Under the pieces are notes generated by a model. The model was given only the letters and a program-made list of their open reading frames with translations, did no database searches and had not been told where the DNA came from. The position numbers and the translations under genes are program-made. Shown here one piece after another: positions 36,800 through 45,501 of a stretch of 64,000 nt of DNA (positions are counted from its first letter, which is position 1; the number at the start of each line of letters is the position of its first letter). Location of the stretch: the NCBI GenBank assembly GCA_001556025.1, contig LSIB01000072.1, positions 1 through 64,000 of the forward strand. Reading direction: 5' to 3'. Source of the stretch: Rhizobiales bacterium CCH3-A5. Its GTDB lineage: Bacteria > Pseudomonadota > Alphaproteobacteria > Rhizobiales > Beijerinckiaceae.

Positions 36800-37045
36800 G
36801 GAGAGGTCGGCGCAAGGCCGGTCGCGCTGGCTGCTCCGATCTCCTGCGAGCGCGAGATTTCGATCATGGGTGCGCTTTGATCATGACGCAGCGCGACCGT
36901 CGCCATGAAAAGACGCAATACCGTGTCAACCGGGTGTCGATCTATGCGCGATCCGGCGACGCGCGCCCGAGATGCGGCAGCGCCGTTGTCGGGCGGGCAA
37001 GAGTGGGCTAGACCGCGCGTTGACAGCCTGGACAGGAGCGCCCGC

Positions 37046-37828
37046 GTGGCCAACGACGCCGAGATCAAGAACAAGACGGCCCAGGACAAGCCCGCCAAGG
37101 ACGAGGGCGGCGTTCTCGAGACGATCAAGGTCGTCGTCCAGGCCCTTCTGATCGCGCTCGTCATCCGCACTCTGCTGTTCCAGCCGTTCAACATTCCATC
37201 AGGCTCGCTGATCCCGACGCTGCTGATCGGCGACTATCTGTTCGTCTCGAAGTATACATACGGCTATTCCAAGCATTCTGTTCCCTTCAGCCCGCCGCTT
37301 TTCTCCGGCCGGGTCTGGGCGGCCGAGCCCAAGCGCGGCGACATCGCCGTCTTCAAGCTGCCGACCGACAACTCGACGGACTACATCAAGCGCGTCGTCG
37401 GCCTGCCCGGCGACCGCATCCAGATGATCGACGGCATCCTGCACATCAACAACACAGCCGTGAAGCGCGAGCGCATCGCGGACTATGTCGCCCAGGACAA
37501 TTGGGGGCGCAGCCGGCCGGTGATGCATTATCGCGAGACGCTGCCCAATGGCGTCAGCCACCAGATCATCGAGAACGAGGGCGACACCGGCACGTTCGAC
37601 AACACCGCCGTGTTCACCGTGCCCGCCGGCCATTTCTTCATGATGGGCGACAACCGCGACAATTCGCTGGATTCGCGCGATCGCAGCGTCGGCTTCGTGC
37701 CGTTCGAGAACTTCGTCGGCCGGGCCGAGATCATCTTCTTCTCGATCGAGGACGGGGCTTCGGCCTGGCGCATCTGGGAATGGCCCTGGACCGTGCGCTG
37801 GGGCCGCCTGTTCAGCGGGATCAAGTGA
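37046..37828 (+). CDS. lepB: signal peptidase I
   Basis: Membrane-bound protease that removes signal peptides from exported proteins. The protein is 260 residues, with one N-terminal helix (VVVQALLIALVIRTLLF). The catalytic serine is in FNIPSGSLIPTLLIGDYLFV, where the common Met after the serine is replaced by Leu. The catalytic lysine is in YIKRVVGLPGDRI, and GDNRDNSLDSR is the box E signature. The start is the GTG at 37046 with AGGAG at eight bases. The stop overlaps the rnc GTG start by four bases. Confidence 0.94.
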   Translation: MANDAEIKNKTAQDKPAKDEGGVLETIKVVVQALLIALVIRTLLFQPFNIPSGSLIPTLLIGDYLFVSKYTYGYSKHSVPFSPPLFSGRVWAAEPKRGDIAVFKLPTDNSTDYIKRVVGLPGDRIQMIDGILHINNTAVKRERIADYVAQDNWGRSRPVMHYRETLPNGVSHQIIENEGDTGTFDNTAVFTVPAGHFFMMGDNRDNSLDSRDRSVGFVPFENFVGRAEIIFFSIEDGASAWRIWEWPWTVRWGRLFSGIK

Positions 37829-38556
37829 GCAAGGGCGGCGACGGCGCGCGTAAGGCGCCGGATCTGGCGCGGCTCGAGGCGACGCTCGGCCACGGCTTCG
37901 CCGACCGGACGCTGCTGATCGCAGCGCTGACCCATATGAGCCATGACGGCCCGCGGCTCGAGAGCTACCAGCGGCTCGAGTTCCTCGGTGATCGCGTGTT
38001 GGGCCTCAGCGTCGCCGACATGCTGTTTGCGCGCTATCCTCTGGCCGAGGAAGGCGACATGTCGCGCCGGCTGGCCGATCTCGTGCGCAAGGAAACCTGC
38101 GCCGAGGTGGCGCTGGGCTGGGATCTCGGCAGCTACATGCGGCTCGGCGAGGGAGAGATCCTCGGCGGGGCGCGCAAGAACAAGGCGATCCTGGCCGATG
38201 CTTGCGAGGCGATCATCGGCGCGGTCTTCATCGATGGCGGCTACGGTGCTGCGCGCGCGCTGGTCGAGCGGGCGCTGGGCGAGCGGCTGCTGAAACCGGT
38301 GCGGCCTCTGCGTGACGCCAAGACGGCGCTGCAGGAATGGGCGCAGGGCAAGGGCTACCCGACGCCGACCTATAGCGAGCGCGGCCGGTCGGGACCCGAT
38401 CATGCGCCGGTGTTCCGCGTCGCGGCGCGGATCGCGGGCCTGCCCGACGCGGAGGCGCAGGGCCCGTCCAAGCGTTTCGCCGAGCAGGCGGCGGCGGAAG
38501 CCTTCCTGCGCCGCGAGGGCCTCTGGGCCGAGCAAGGAGTGAGCGATCATGGCTGA
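37825..38556 (+). CDS. rnc: ribonuclease III
   Basis: Double-stranded RNA endonuclease for rRNA and mRNA processing. The protein is 243 residues from the GTG at 37825, which overlaps the lepB stop (GTGA). The catalytic signature is YQRLEFLGDRVLGLSVADML, and the second acidic site is NKAILADACEAIIGAVFIDG. The C-terminal double-stranded RNA-binding domain runs from about residue 165 (KTALQEWAQGKGYPTPTY) to the end. It overlaps era by eight bases. Confidence 0.95.
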   Translation: MSKGGDGARKAPDLARLEATLGHGFADRTLLIAALTHMSHDGPRLESYQRLEFLGDRVLGLSVADMLFARYPLAEEGDMSRRLADLVRKETCAEVALGWDLGSYMRLGEGEILGGARKNKAILADACEAIIGAVFIDGGYGAARALVERALGERLLKPVRPLRDAKTALQEWAQGKGYPTPTYSERGRSGPDHAPVFRVAARIAGLPDAEAQGPSKRFAEQAAAEAFLRREGLWAEQGVSDHG

Positions 38557-39478
38557 GCCGGACGATCTTCTGGACAAGGGCCGGCCCACCCGCTGCGGCT
38601 TCGTGGCGCTGATCGGCGCGCCCAATGCCGGCAAGTCGACGCTGCTGAACCAGCTCGTCGGCGCAAAAGTCTCGATCGTCTCGCGCAAGGTGCAGACGAC
38701 GCGGACGCAGGTGCGCGGTATCGCCCTGTCGGGGCCGGCGCAGGTCATCTTCGTCGATACGCCCGGCATCTTCGCGCCCAAGCGCAGGCTCGACCGCGCC
38801 ATGGTGACGAGCGCGTGGGGCGGCGCGACCGACGCCGACCTGATCGGCGTGCTGATCGATGTCGAGCGCTTCGCCAATGAAGAGAACACGCGGCTGCTGG
38901 AAAAACTGGCCGAACTGAAGCAGCCGAAGTTCCTGATCCTGAACAAGATCGACACGGTGGCGAAGGAGAAGCTGCTCGAGATCACCACGAAAGTGAACGA
39001 ACAGGGCCGGTTCGAGGCGACCTTCATGATCGCGGCGCTGACCGGCTATGGCTGCAAGGACATCATGACCTGGCTGGAGACAAGGCTGCCGCTCGGCCCC
39101 TGGCTCTATCCGGAGGACCAGATCTCGGACGCGCCGCTGCGCTTCCTTGCAGCAGAAATCACGCGCGAAAAGATTTTCGAGCGGCTGCATGACGAATTGC
39201 CCTATCGTTCCACAGTCGAGACCGAGCAGTGGCAGCAGCGGCCCGACGGCTCGGTGCGGATCGAGCAGACGATCTATGTCGAGCGCGAAGGCCAGCGGAA
39301 GATCGTGCTCGGCGAAGGCGGCCAGACGATCAAGGCGATCGGCCAGAAGGCTCGCATCGAGATCGCGGACGCGGCCGAGGCCAAGGTGCATCTCTTCCTG
39401 TTCGTGAAGGTGCGCGAGAACTGGAGCGACGATCCGGAGCGCTATCGCGAGATGGGGCTGGAGTTTCCGAAGGGGTGA
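38549..39478 (+). CDS. era: GTPase Era
   Basis: Ras-like GTPase needed for 30S ribosome maturation. The protein is 309 residues. G1 is ALIGAPNAGKSTLLNQL, G3 VDTPGIF, G4 LNKID. The C-terminal KH domain binds the 16S 3' end (REGQRKIVLGEGGQTIKAIG). The ATG overlaps the end of rnc by eight bases, giving a tightly coupled lepB-rnc-era operon. The stop is only three bases from the stop of the convergent LysR gene and no terminator is visible between them. Confidence 0.96.
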   Translation: MAEPDDLLDKGRPTRCGFVALIGAPNAGKSTLLNQLVGAKVSIVSRKVQTTRTQVRGIALSGPAQVIFVDTPGIFAPKRRLDRAMVTSAWGGATDADLIGVLIDVERFANEENTRLLEKLAELKQPKFLILNKIDTVAKEKLLEITTKVNEQGRFEATFMIAALTGYGCKDIMTWLETRLPLGPWLYPEDQISDAPLRFLAAEITREKIFERLHDELPYRSTVETEQWQQRPDGSVRIEQTIYVEREGQRKIVLGEGGQTIKAIGQKARIEIADAAEAKVHLFLFVKVRENWSDDPERYREMGLEFPKG

Positions 39479-39481
39479 AGC

Positions 39482-40336
39482 TTACCGCCCTGCCCTGAAG
39501 GCTGCAGCCAGCTCCCGCACGAGCGTGTTGCCCCGCGGCGTCGAGACGTTGCTGCGCAGGACGACGTCGGACTTGCCCAGCGACGGCAGGCCCCAATCGG
39601 ACGCGACATCGACCGCGCCGACGGGCGCGATCCGGGTCGCCAGCGGCGAGACGCCCAGCCCGCCCTGCACCGCCGCCAGAACAGCCGCCATGCCGCCGCC
39701 GATGAAGGCCTCGCGCCAGGCGATGCCGGCCTCAGCGAGCGCCTGCGTCGCCAGCCGGCGCAGGCCGCACTCAGCCATCAGGTTGACGAGCGGCAAGGGC
39801 TCACCCTCGCGACGCACAAGGCCCGGGGCGGCGAACCAACCGAAGCCATCTCGCCGCAGCACCTCGCCCGTGCGACCGGGGCCGAACCGGCGTAGCACGA
39901 CGATGTCGAGCTGCCCGGCCTCGAACGCCTCTTCCAGCGCTGCGGAAGCGGCGATGCGCAGGTCGATCAGCCAATGCGGATCATGCGCCGCCAGCCGCGC
40001 CAGGATGGCGGGCGCGTCGGGGCCGACAGCCTGTTCGCTGATGCCGATCGCAACCCGTTCGCGTGCCTCGCTGAAGGCATCGCAGGCGCGCCGATGCGCC
40101 GCCATCAGATCGCGCGCCGCCGGCAGGAAGCGCTCGCCCTCGGCGGTGAGCCGCACGAGGCGCGGATGGCGCTGCATCAGGGCATGTCCGAGCATCGCTT
40201 CCAGCCGTTTGACGCGGGTGCTGACCAGCGACTGCGTCGTGCCCAGCGCTTGGGCTGCGCGCGTGAAACTCCGGAACTCCGAAGCGCTCAGGAAAGCCGC
40301 GACGGCCTCGATATCGAGCGGGCGATGGCCAATCAT
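39482..40336 (-). CDS. LysR-family transcriptional regulator
   Basis: A 284-residue LysR-type regulator. The N-terminal helix-turn-helix is AVAAFLSASEFRSFTRAAQA then LGTTQSLVSTRVKRLEAMLG. The effector-binding part follows from about residue 90. It is divergent from the tautomerase gene with a 111-base gap holding a LysR-type operator, so it very probably controls that gene and itself. The effector is unknown. Confidence 0.9.
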   Translation of the reverse strand: MIGHRPLDIEAVAAFLSASEFRSFTRAAQALGTTQSLVSTRVKRLEAMLGHALMQRHPRLVRLTAEGERFLPAARDLMAAHRRACDAFSEARERVAIGISEQAVGPDAPAILARLAAHDPHWLIDLRIAASAALEEAFEAGQLDIVVLRRFGPGRTGEVLRRDGFGWFAAPGLVRREGEPLPLVNLMAECGLRRLATQALAEAGIAWREAFIGGGMAAVLAAVQGGLGVSPLATRIAPVGAVDVASDWGLPSLGKSDVVLRSNVSTPRGNTLVRELAAAFRAGR

Positions 40337-40354
40337 CGTATTTCCATATCATTG

Positions 40355-40370
40355 GTATCCGTTTTGATAC
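40355..40370. promoter_or_regulatory. LysR-type operator between the LysR and tautomerase genes
   Basis: GTATC-CGTTTT-GATAC is a perfect 5-bp inverted repeat with a 6-base spacer, and fits the T-N11-A LysR box (TATC-N6-GATA). A second imperfect copy, ATATCATTGGTAT, lies immediately to its left at about 40346-40358. A TTGATA at 40364 with AGATAT about 17 bases on could be the tautomerase promoter, which would place the operator over its -35 region. Confidence 0.65.
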
Positions 40371-40447
40371 GGTACTACGATTTCTGAGATATGGCTAGGT
40401 TGCTGCTGCCGGGGCCATCCGATCCCGCGCCCCAGCAGGAGACGACC

Positions 40448-40828
40448 ATGCCCCTCATCCGCATTTCCATGAGGCGGGGCCGCCCGGCCTCGCAATCCGC
40501 GACAATCGTCGACGGTGTCTATCGCGCGCTGCGGGAGACGTTCGACGTGCCCGAGGACGACCTTTTCGCCGTCATCCACCAGCACGAGGCCGAGGAGTTC
40601 ATCTTCAGTCCCAGCTATTTCGGCTTCGAGCGCTCGGCCGGGCTGGTCTATATCCAGCTCACCGTGTCGAATACGCGCGGCGTCGCGCAGAAGAAGGCGC
40701 TGTTTGCCCGCATCGCCGAGAATCTCGGCCGCGACCCCGGCCTGAGACCGGACGACATCTTCATCAATCTGGTCGAAGCGGCGCGCGAAAACTGGTCCTT
40801 CGGCGCGGGGCTTGCGCAATACGCGTGA
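40448..40828 (+). CDS. tautomerase-superfamily protein
   Basis: A 126-residue protein beginning MPLIRISMRRG, with the catalytic Pro right after the initiator Met as in 4-oxalocrotonate tautomerase relatives. The length and segments such as ETFDVPEDDLFAVIHQHEAE and RPDDIFINLVEAARENWSFG match the longer single-chain group related to MSAD/cis-CaaD-type enzymes. AGGAG lies seven bases before the ATG at 40448. Probably under control of the divergent LysR protein. Substrate unknown. Confidence 0.85.
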   Translation: MPLIRISMRRGRPASQSATIVDGVYRALRETFDVPEDDLFAVIHQHEAEEFIFSPSYFGFERSAGLVYIQLTVSNTRGVAQKKALFARIAENLGRDPGLRPDDIFINLVEAARENWSFGAGLAQYA

Positions 40829-41051
40829 GATCGCCGACCGGCAGCGCGGACCATCGACGACTTGTCAGCGCGGCCCCTATGCGGGTAGCTGTCACAGACA
40901 GCAATAGTCCGACATCAAGCAGAAACATGCGGCGTCGGACGAGTCGCATGAGAGCTTGAGCCATGACTGGCCTGTCCGCCGCCTGCCGGCCCGCGCGCCC
41001 TGCCCCGAGGGCGACGCCATCCGCCTCGACGATCATCGCGGGCGAGCAGCG

Positions 41052-42596
41052 ATGAGCGACGTCGCCGGCAAATCCGGCCTCGATCTCGCGATCGGGACCG
41101 GCGCGTCCACAGTGGCCGCGCCAGCGGTCGCCGGGCAGCGCAATATCCGGCTGCAGTATCTGCGCGCGGCGGCGGCGCTGGCGGTCGTGCTCTATCACGG
41201 CGCGCACTACCTCGATGACCTGCGTGGAGACGGCCGCTTCCTGCCCATCTTCAGCGGCTTTTTCGGCGGCTATGGCGTTGCGGTGTTCTTCGCGCTGTCG
41301 GGCTATCTGATGGCGGAACTGATCGTGCGCGATACGCCCGGGCGCTTCCTGATGAGCCGGCTGGCACGGATCTACCCGCCGATGCTGCTGCTGACCGGGC
41401 TGTTCGCGCTGGCCTTTATTCTGGCCGGCCAGCCACGCGGCCTGAATGCGCTGTCGCTGTCGCTGGTTCCGGCCGGGCCGCGCGGCTACTTCCTCGCGGT
41501 CGAATGGACCCTGCTCTACGAGATGAGCTATTATGTCGTGCTGGCCTGCCTCGGCTTTCTGGGGCTTGCGCGTTACGCGACGCCGTTCGTTTTCGGCTGG
41601 CTCGGGCTTGTCGTCTTCGCCTGGGTCTGGGGGCCGGGCCGGGCCGATATCGTCCTGCCGGTTCTGAGCGAGCTTCCGCTCAGCATGATCAACCTGCCCT
41701 TCCTTCTCGGCTTTCTGTGCGCCGGCGCGCATCGCAGGGGCTGGCTGCCACCGGGCCTGATGATTGCGGCCGGGCTGGCCGCGCTTCCGATGGCGGTGTT
41801 GCCCTACGACTATCTGCGCCTGTTCGCGGGCCTGTCGGCGAGCCTGCTGGTCGCCGCGGCGATCCGTTCGCCGTCGCAGCCCGCGCTGCATTGGCCCGGC
41901 CGGCTCGGCGCGCGCTTCGGCGATGCCAGCTATGTGCTGTATCTCTGCCATGTCCCCGTCTTCCTGCTGGTCGAGATGGCGCTGCCTGAACGCATGCCTT
42001 CGGCGTTGGTCTGGGTCGCGATGGTCGGTTCGGCGCTTGGCCTTGCTCTGCTGCTCGGGCCCGCCGACCTTGGCCTGCACCGCTGGCTGAAGCGCGCCAT
42101 CGACAGAGCTCCGGCCCGGCGCGTGCGCGCCAGCGCGCTAGGCTTCATCGCGGCCTTCCTGACGATCGGCATCTATGCCGAATGGGAGGTCCGGACGGAC
42201 CGCGCCGAGGAAGCGCAGGCGCGGCGCCTCCTCGCGGCCCCGCTCGCCGCGGCCAGCCCCGGCATGCGGGCCGAAATCGATTCCGTCTCCCGCCTCGGCG
42301 ACAAGCGTTGGGTCGTGCGCGGCTATGGCGTCGATCTCGACCAGCCGCGCCTCGCGACCCACATCGCGATCCGGCAGGGTGGCGACCTCGTGGCGATCGA
42401 CCGGATGCGGCGGATGCGCGTCGCGACTGCCCGCGAACTCGGCCGAAAGGACCTCGAGAGCCAACGCTTCGGCTTCGCGATCATGCTGCCGGCCGATTTC
42501 GACTGCGCGAAGGGCCGGCCCGACGCCGTCTTCGTCTTCGAGGATGGCCGCGCGACGCCGCTCCCGCCAGGCCCGCTCGCCACGATCTGCCGCTGA
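41052..42596 (+). CDS. acyltransferase-3 family membrane protein with extra C-terminal domain
   Basis: A 514-residue protein. Residues 32-370 are the acyltransferase-3 membrane domain with about ten helices: NIRLQYLRAAAALAVVLYHG (Arg and catalytic His), FFGGYGVAVFFALSGYLMAE, and RLARIYPPMLLLTG. Such proteins O-acylate exported sugars such as polysaccharides. After a last helix (about 378-392) comes a ~110-residue soluble domain (SRLGDKRWVVRGYGVDLDQP, RFGFAIMLPADFDCAKG) that I do not recognise and which would face the periplasm. No polysaccharide genes adjoin. ATG 41052 is used; an upstream TTG is unlikely. Confidence 0.85.
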   Translation: MSDVAGKSGLDLAIGTGASTVAAPAVAGQRNIRLQYLRAAAALAVVLYHGAHYLDDLRGDGRFLPIFSGFFGGYGVAVFFALSGYLMAELIVRDTPGRFLMSRLARIYPPMLLLTGLFALAFILAGQPRGLNALSLSLVPAGPRGYFLAVEWTLLYEMSYYVVLACLGFLGLARYATPFVFGWLGLVVFAWVWGPGRADIVLPVLSELPLSMINLPFLLGFLCAGAHRRGWLPPGLMIAAGLAALPMAVLPYDYLRLFAGLSASLLVAAAIRSPSQPALHWPGRLGARFGDASYVLYLCHVPVFLLVEMALPERMPSALVWVAMVGSALGLALLLGPADLGLHRWLKRAIDRAPARRVRASALGFIAAFLTIGIYAEWEVRTDRAEEAQARRLLAAPLAAASPGMRAEIDSVSRLGDKRWVVRGYGVDLDQPRLATHIAIRQGGDLVAIDRMRRMRVATARELGRKDLESQRFGFAIMLPADFDCAKGRPDAVFVFEDGRATPLPPGPLATICR

Positions 42597-42700
42597 GCTG
42601 ATCCTGCTCGCCCACAGAGGCTTTGACCGGCGCGCTTGAAATGCGTCGCCGGGAGTCGCAAAGACGCGCGACGGGTTCCTTTTGCGATGGTTTTGCGACG

Positions 42701-43285
42701 ATGACCGATGACGAGGTTCTGGCCGAGTTCCGCGATGCCGGGGCGCTGCTCGAAGGGCACTTTATCCTGTCCTCGGGGCGGCGCAGCGCGGTCTTCCTGC
42801 AGAAAATGTTCATCTTCCAGGATCCCGTAAGGACCGAGCGTGTCTGCAAGGCGCTGGCCGCAAAGATCGAGGCGGCGTTTGGCCGCGTCGATTACGTCGT
42901 CTCGCCGGCGGTCGGCGGAATCGTGCCGGGCTACGAGACCGCGCGCCACCTCAAGGCCAAGGCGATCTTCGTCGAGCGCGAGGACGGGCAGTTCCGCTTG
43001 AGGCGCGGCTTTGCGATTCCGGCCGGCGCGCGCGTCGTCATGGTCGAGGACATCGTCACCACCGGCCTGTCATCGCGGGAGTGCCTCGCCTCGATCGCGG
43101 CCGAGCCCGGTACGCTGCTCGGCGCGGCCTGCCTCGTCGACCGCTCGGCCGGCCGCGTCGATGTCGGCGTGCCGCTGGTCTCGCTGATTAGCCTCGACGT
43201 GCCCGATTATCCAGCGGACGCGCTGCCGCCGGAGCTGGCGGCGATCCCAGCAGTCAAGCCCGGCAGCCGTGGATTGAGCGCCTGA
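42701..43285 (+). CDS. pyrE: orotate phosphoribosyltransferase
   Basis: Forms orotidine monophosphate from orotate and PRPP in pyrimidine synthesis. The protein is 194 residues. [38 protein letters not shown] and the PRPP loop [17 protein letters not shown] are clear. The ATG at 42701 fits the usual N-terminus ([20 protein letters not shown]); ATG 42641 is in frame and would add 20 residues. The Shine-Dalgarno sequence is weak for both. Confidence 0.93.
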   Translation: MTDDEVLAEFRDAGALLEGHFILSSGRRSAVFLQKMFIFQDPVRTERVCKALAAKIEAAFGRVDYVVSPAVGGIVPGYETARHLKAKAIFVEREDGQFRLRRGFAIPAGARVVMVEDIVTTGLSSRECLASIAAEPGTLLGAACLVDRSAGRVDVGVPLVSLISLDVPDYPADALPPELAAIPAVKPGSRGLSA

Positions 43286-43436
43286 TCAGGGCGGCGCGAG
43301 CGCTGTGCCGGTTGCGACACCGCGCCCCGGAACAAACCCTGAGTTGCTGGCAAAACGGCAAGCCTTCGACATTGTTAAACCGTCATCTTTCCCGATTCTG
43401 CGATTTCAACCTCATATTTCAAACCGGAGCATTGCC

Positions 43437-44069
43437 ATGGCAGCCGAACCGCGCATCGCGCTTTTCATCGACGGGGCCAATCTCTACGCCACCTCGAAGC
43501 AACTCGGCTTCGACATGGATTATCGCCGGCTGCTGAAGGAGTTCCAGTCGCGCGGCAATCTGATCCGGGCGTTCTATTTCACCACGCTGATCGAGAGCGA
43601 GGAGTATTCCTCGATCCGGCCGCTGGTCGACTGGCTCGACTACAATGGCTACCGCGTCATCACCAAGGCGGCCAAGGAGTTCACCGACGCGACCGGGCGC
43701 CGGCGCGTCAAGGGCAATATGGACATCGAGCTGGCGATCGAGATGCTCGAGCTCGCCCCGCATCTCGACCAGATATACCTGTTCTCCGGCGACGGCGACT
43801 TCCGCCCGCTGGTCGAGGCGGTGCAGCGCAAGGGCGTAAAGGTCTCTGTGGTGTCCACCATCACCACCAACCCGCCGATGGTCGCCGACGATCTGCGCCG
43901 GCAATGCGACGATTTCCTCGACCTCGCCCATCTGATGCAGAAGATCGGCCGCGACCCGGCCGAGCGCCATGCACGGGCGGCCACGGGCGGGCCTCCGGCG
44001 ACGCCCGGCAATCCGGGGCTGGAACGGCGCTACGGCATCCGGCAGGGCGACGAGCCTGTCGAAGGCTGA
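43437..44069 (+). CDS. NYN-domain protein (LabA/DUF88 family)
   Basis: A 210-residue NYN-fold (PIN-like) nuclease-type protein. The fold's acidic residues are in RIALFIDGANLYATSKQLGF, GNMDIELAIEMLELA and IYLFSGDGDFRPLVEAVQ. GVKVSVVSTITTNPPMVADD follows, and the last ~40 residues are a disordered proline/glycine tail. GGAG precedes the ATG. In Rhizobiales this gene usually sits beside rpoZ or smpB; here smpB is about 1 kb downstream on the opposite strand. The RNase role is inferred. Confidence 0.9.
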   Translation: MAAEPRIALFIDGANLYATSKQLGFDMDYRRLLKEFQSRGNLIRAFYFTTLIESEEYSSIRPLVDWLDYNGYRVITKAAKEFTDATGRRRVKGNMDIELAIEMLELAPHLDQIYLFSGDGDFRPLVEAVQRKGVKVSVVSTITTNPPMVADDLRRQCDDFLDLAHLMQKIGRDPAERHARAATGGPPATPGNPGLERRYGIRQGDEPVEG

Positions 44070-44184
44070 CCAGCCGGGTCAAGGCTTTCAGGCCGATCAT
44101 ACCGGCTGCGGCAAAGCGTGACTTGACCGTTGGGCAAGTCCGACCACTCTGTGTCTCAATCAAAACCGTTGGGGAGGAATCACC

Positions 44185-44910
44185 TTGCATCGCCGTCATG
44201 TGATCAGCGGGCTCGCGCTTGGAGCCGTTGCGCTCGCCAGGCCTTCCCTCGTCCTCGGTCAGGCCGCGCCGGCCCCTGCCGCGCCGCCAGCCCCGCCGAC
44301 CTTCACCCTGCCGCCGCTCGGCTATCCTTACGAGGCGCTGGAGCCGCATATCGATACGGCCACGATGCGCATCCACCATTCGGCGCATCACAACGCCTTC
44401 ATCGGCAATCTCAACACGCTCGCCGGACAATGGGACGGTCTGAAGACGACGCCGATCGAGACGATCCTGGCCGATCTCAACGCCGTGCCGGAGGCGCAGC
44501 GCGCCGCGGTGCGCAACAATCTCGGCGGGCACTGGAACCATACATTCTTCTGGAATGCGATGATGCCGGGCGGGGCGAAGCAGCCTTCGGCCGAGCTTCG
44601 GAGCGCCATCGAGGGCTCGCTCGGCTCGACGGTCGATCTCGTGACGAAACTCAACGCGGCGGCGATGACACGCTTCGGCTCGGGCTGGGCCTGGCTCGTC
44701 GTCGACAAGGACAAGAAGCTCGCCATCGTGGCGACGCCCTATCAGGACACGCCGCTCGAACTCGGCGCGCAGGCCGTCCTCGGCGTCGATGTCTGGGAGC
44801 ACGCCTACTATCTCAAACACCAGAACCGCCGGGCCGATTATCTCGCCAACTGGTGGAAGGTCGTGAACTGGGACAAGGCGAACGAGAACTTCAAGAAGGC
44901 GATGGCGTAG
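44185..44910 (+). CDS. sodB: exported superoxide dismutase (Fe/Mn type), TTG start
   Basis: Disproportionates superoxide. The protein is 241 residues. The first ~27 (HRRHVISGLALGAVALARPS) form a signal peptide with a paired Arg, then a proline/alanine linker of about ten residues precedes the SOD fold (FTLPPLGYPYEALEPHID). Metal ligands are in TATMRIHHSAHHNAF, NLGGHWNHTFFW and GVDVWEHAYYLKH. The strong GGGGAGGA with seven-base spacing fixes the TTG at 44185 as the start. Most SODs of this fold in Alphaproteobacteria are cytoplasmic, so export to the periplasm is unusual. Fe or Mn use cannot be told. Confidence 0.9.
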   Translation: MHRRHVISGLALGAVALARPSLVLGQAAPAPAAPPAPPTFTLPPLGYPYEALEPHIDTATMRIHHSAHHNAFIGNLNTLAGQWDGLKTTPIETILADLNAVPEAQRAAVRNNLGGHWNHTFFWNAMMPGGAKQPSAELRSAIEGSLGSTVDLVTKLNAAAMTRFGSGWAWLVVDKDKKLAIVATPYQDTPLELGAQAVLGVDVWEHAYYLKHQNRRADYLANWWKVVNWDKANENFKKAMA

Positions 44911-44914
44911 GGGT

Positions 44915-45026
44915 GACCCTCCCCCTCACCCCTCGCGGGAGAGGGTTGGGGTAAGCGGTCGGGCTGCCCTGGCGCGACCCTCATCCGGCGCTTCGCACCA
45001 CTTTCTTCCACACGGGGGGGGAAGGG
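44915..45026. repeat. dispersed palindromic repeat between sod and smpB
   Basis: CCCTCACCCCTCGCGGGAGAGG at the left resembles the 26.6-kb repeat, and ACCCTCATCCGGCGCTTCGC with CACGGGGGGGGAAGGG at the right resembles another common Rhizobiales intergenic repeat. The ends (GACCCTCCCC and GGGGAAGGGATC) can pair, so the whole can fold. It fills the space between two convergent genes. Confidence 0.7.
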
Positions 45027-45027
45027 A

Positions 45028-45501
45028 TCACCCCCCGGCCTTCATGATCCTCGCCTTGTCGCGGTTCCAGTCGCGGTTCTTCTCGGTCTCGCGCTTGTCG
45101 TGCAGCTTTTTGCCCTTGCCGAGGCCGAGTTCGACCTTGGCGCGGCCCTTCTCGTTGAAATAGACCTTCAGCGGGATCACCGTGTAGCCGTCGCGCTGGA
45201 TCGCGCCCATCAGCTTGTTGATCTGGCGGCGGTGCAGCAAGAGCTTTCGCGGCCGGCGGACATCGTGGTTGAAGCGGTTGGCCTCGAGATATTCCGGGAT
45301 ATGGGCGTTGAACAGGAAGAGCTCCGTGCCCATCGGCCCGGCATAGCTCTCGCCGATCGTCGCACGTCCGCCGCGCAGCGATTTGATCTCGGTGCCCTGC
45401 AGCGCGATGCCGGCCTCGAGGGTTTCCGTGATTTCATAATTGTAGCGCGCCTTGCGGTTGTCGGCGGCGAGCTTGTAGCGGTCGGGATCGGGCCTGTTCA
45501 T
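45028..45501 (-). CDS. smpB: SsrA-binding protein SmpB
   Basis: Binds tmRNA and brings it to stalled ribosomes. The protein is 157 residues. Signs are [39 protein letters not shown] and the basic tail [20 protein letters not shown]. It overlaps the upstream PaiB-like gene by four bases. The tmRNA gene itself is not in the window. Confidence 0.96.
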   Translation of the reverse strand: MNRPDPDRYKLAADNRKARYNYEITETLEAGIALQGTEIKSLRGGRATIGESYAGPMGTELFLFNAHIPEYLEANRFNHDVRRPRKLLLHRRQINKLMGAIQRDGYTVIPLKVYFNEKGRAKVELGLGKGKKLHDKRETEKNRDWNRDKARIMKAGG

